A stretch of DNA of 5,591 bases from Trebonia sp. (GTDB lineage: Bacteria > Actinomycetota > Actinomycetes > Streptosporangiales > Streptosporangiaceae): contig JASHPP010000327.1 in NCBI GenBank assembly GCA_030038035.1, positions 1-5,591 on the forward strand. Direction: 5' to 3'. Within the stretch, counting starts at the first letter, position 1. Every line of letters starts with the position of its first letter. A program made the position numbers and the translations under genes. The notes under the pieces were generated by a model. It made no database searches and had not been told where the DNA came from. It saw only the letters and a list, made by a program, of their open reading frames with translations. Shown piece after piece: positions 5,509-5,591 of the stretch.

Positions 5509-5591
5509 GCGGTTATGCAGCCCGGCAGGTGACGCGGCAGCGCCGGCCCGCTCAGGCGGACGCGGGTAACTGGGATGGCCGAGCACCCGGG

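Noticed and set aside
5374..5591. Minus-strand 70-codon frame and a plus-strand ATG at 5575 as extra genes near the right edge
   Set aside because: The first overlaps the LysE start in another frame with no domain. The second has only about six codons before the edge and no convincing ribosome site.

Overview
The window is very GC-rich (about 70% by eye), with strong G/C bias at third codon positions. Shine-Dalgarno sites are purine-rich, genes are closely packed, and the proteins resemble actinobacterial families. It most likely comes from a filamentous or related actinomycete chromosome. The genus cannot be fixed from the sequence alone. I see no rRNA, tRNA, CRISPR array, insertion sequence or phage gene.

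Layout: (1) Positions 1-1984, minus strand, hold a two-gene sbcD-sbcC operon. sbcD (737-1984) is complete. sbcC (1-737) starts in the window, overlaps the sbcD stop by one base (TGATG) and runs off the left edge after 245 codons. Together they encode the Mre11/Rad50-type nuclease-ATPase that processes DNA ends and hairpins. Both proteins carry Pro/Ala-rich low-complexity inserts. (2) Positions 1985-2124 are a divergent intergenic region with a short direct repeat and an inverted repeat. (3) Positions 2125-4167, plus strand, are one 680-codon gene. It fuses a complete fumarylacetoacetate-hydrolase (FAH) domain to a complete strictosidine-synthase-like/SMP-30-type six-bladed propeller. Both domains keep their expected metal and active-site residues. 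(4) A 22-base convergent gap follows. (5) Positions 4190-5473, minus strand, are a chimeric gene. A full LysE/RhtB-type exporter is joined in frame to the 3' part of a BAAT-type acyl-CoA thioester hydrolase. The hydrolase part keeps Ser, Asp and His candidates but lacks the first half of the alpha/beta-hydrolase fold. (6) Positions 5474-5591 hold a probable leaderless promoter for that gene and otherwise nothing I can support.

The three units look functionally independent: DNA repair, catabolic hydrolase, and exporter or chimera. I did not find a convincing new multi-gene system. The points most worth a second look are the two gene fusions: the intact-plus-intact FAH/propeller fusion and the intact-plus-truncated LysE/BAAT fusion, which has a TTA codon at its joint.
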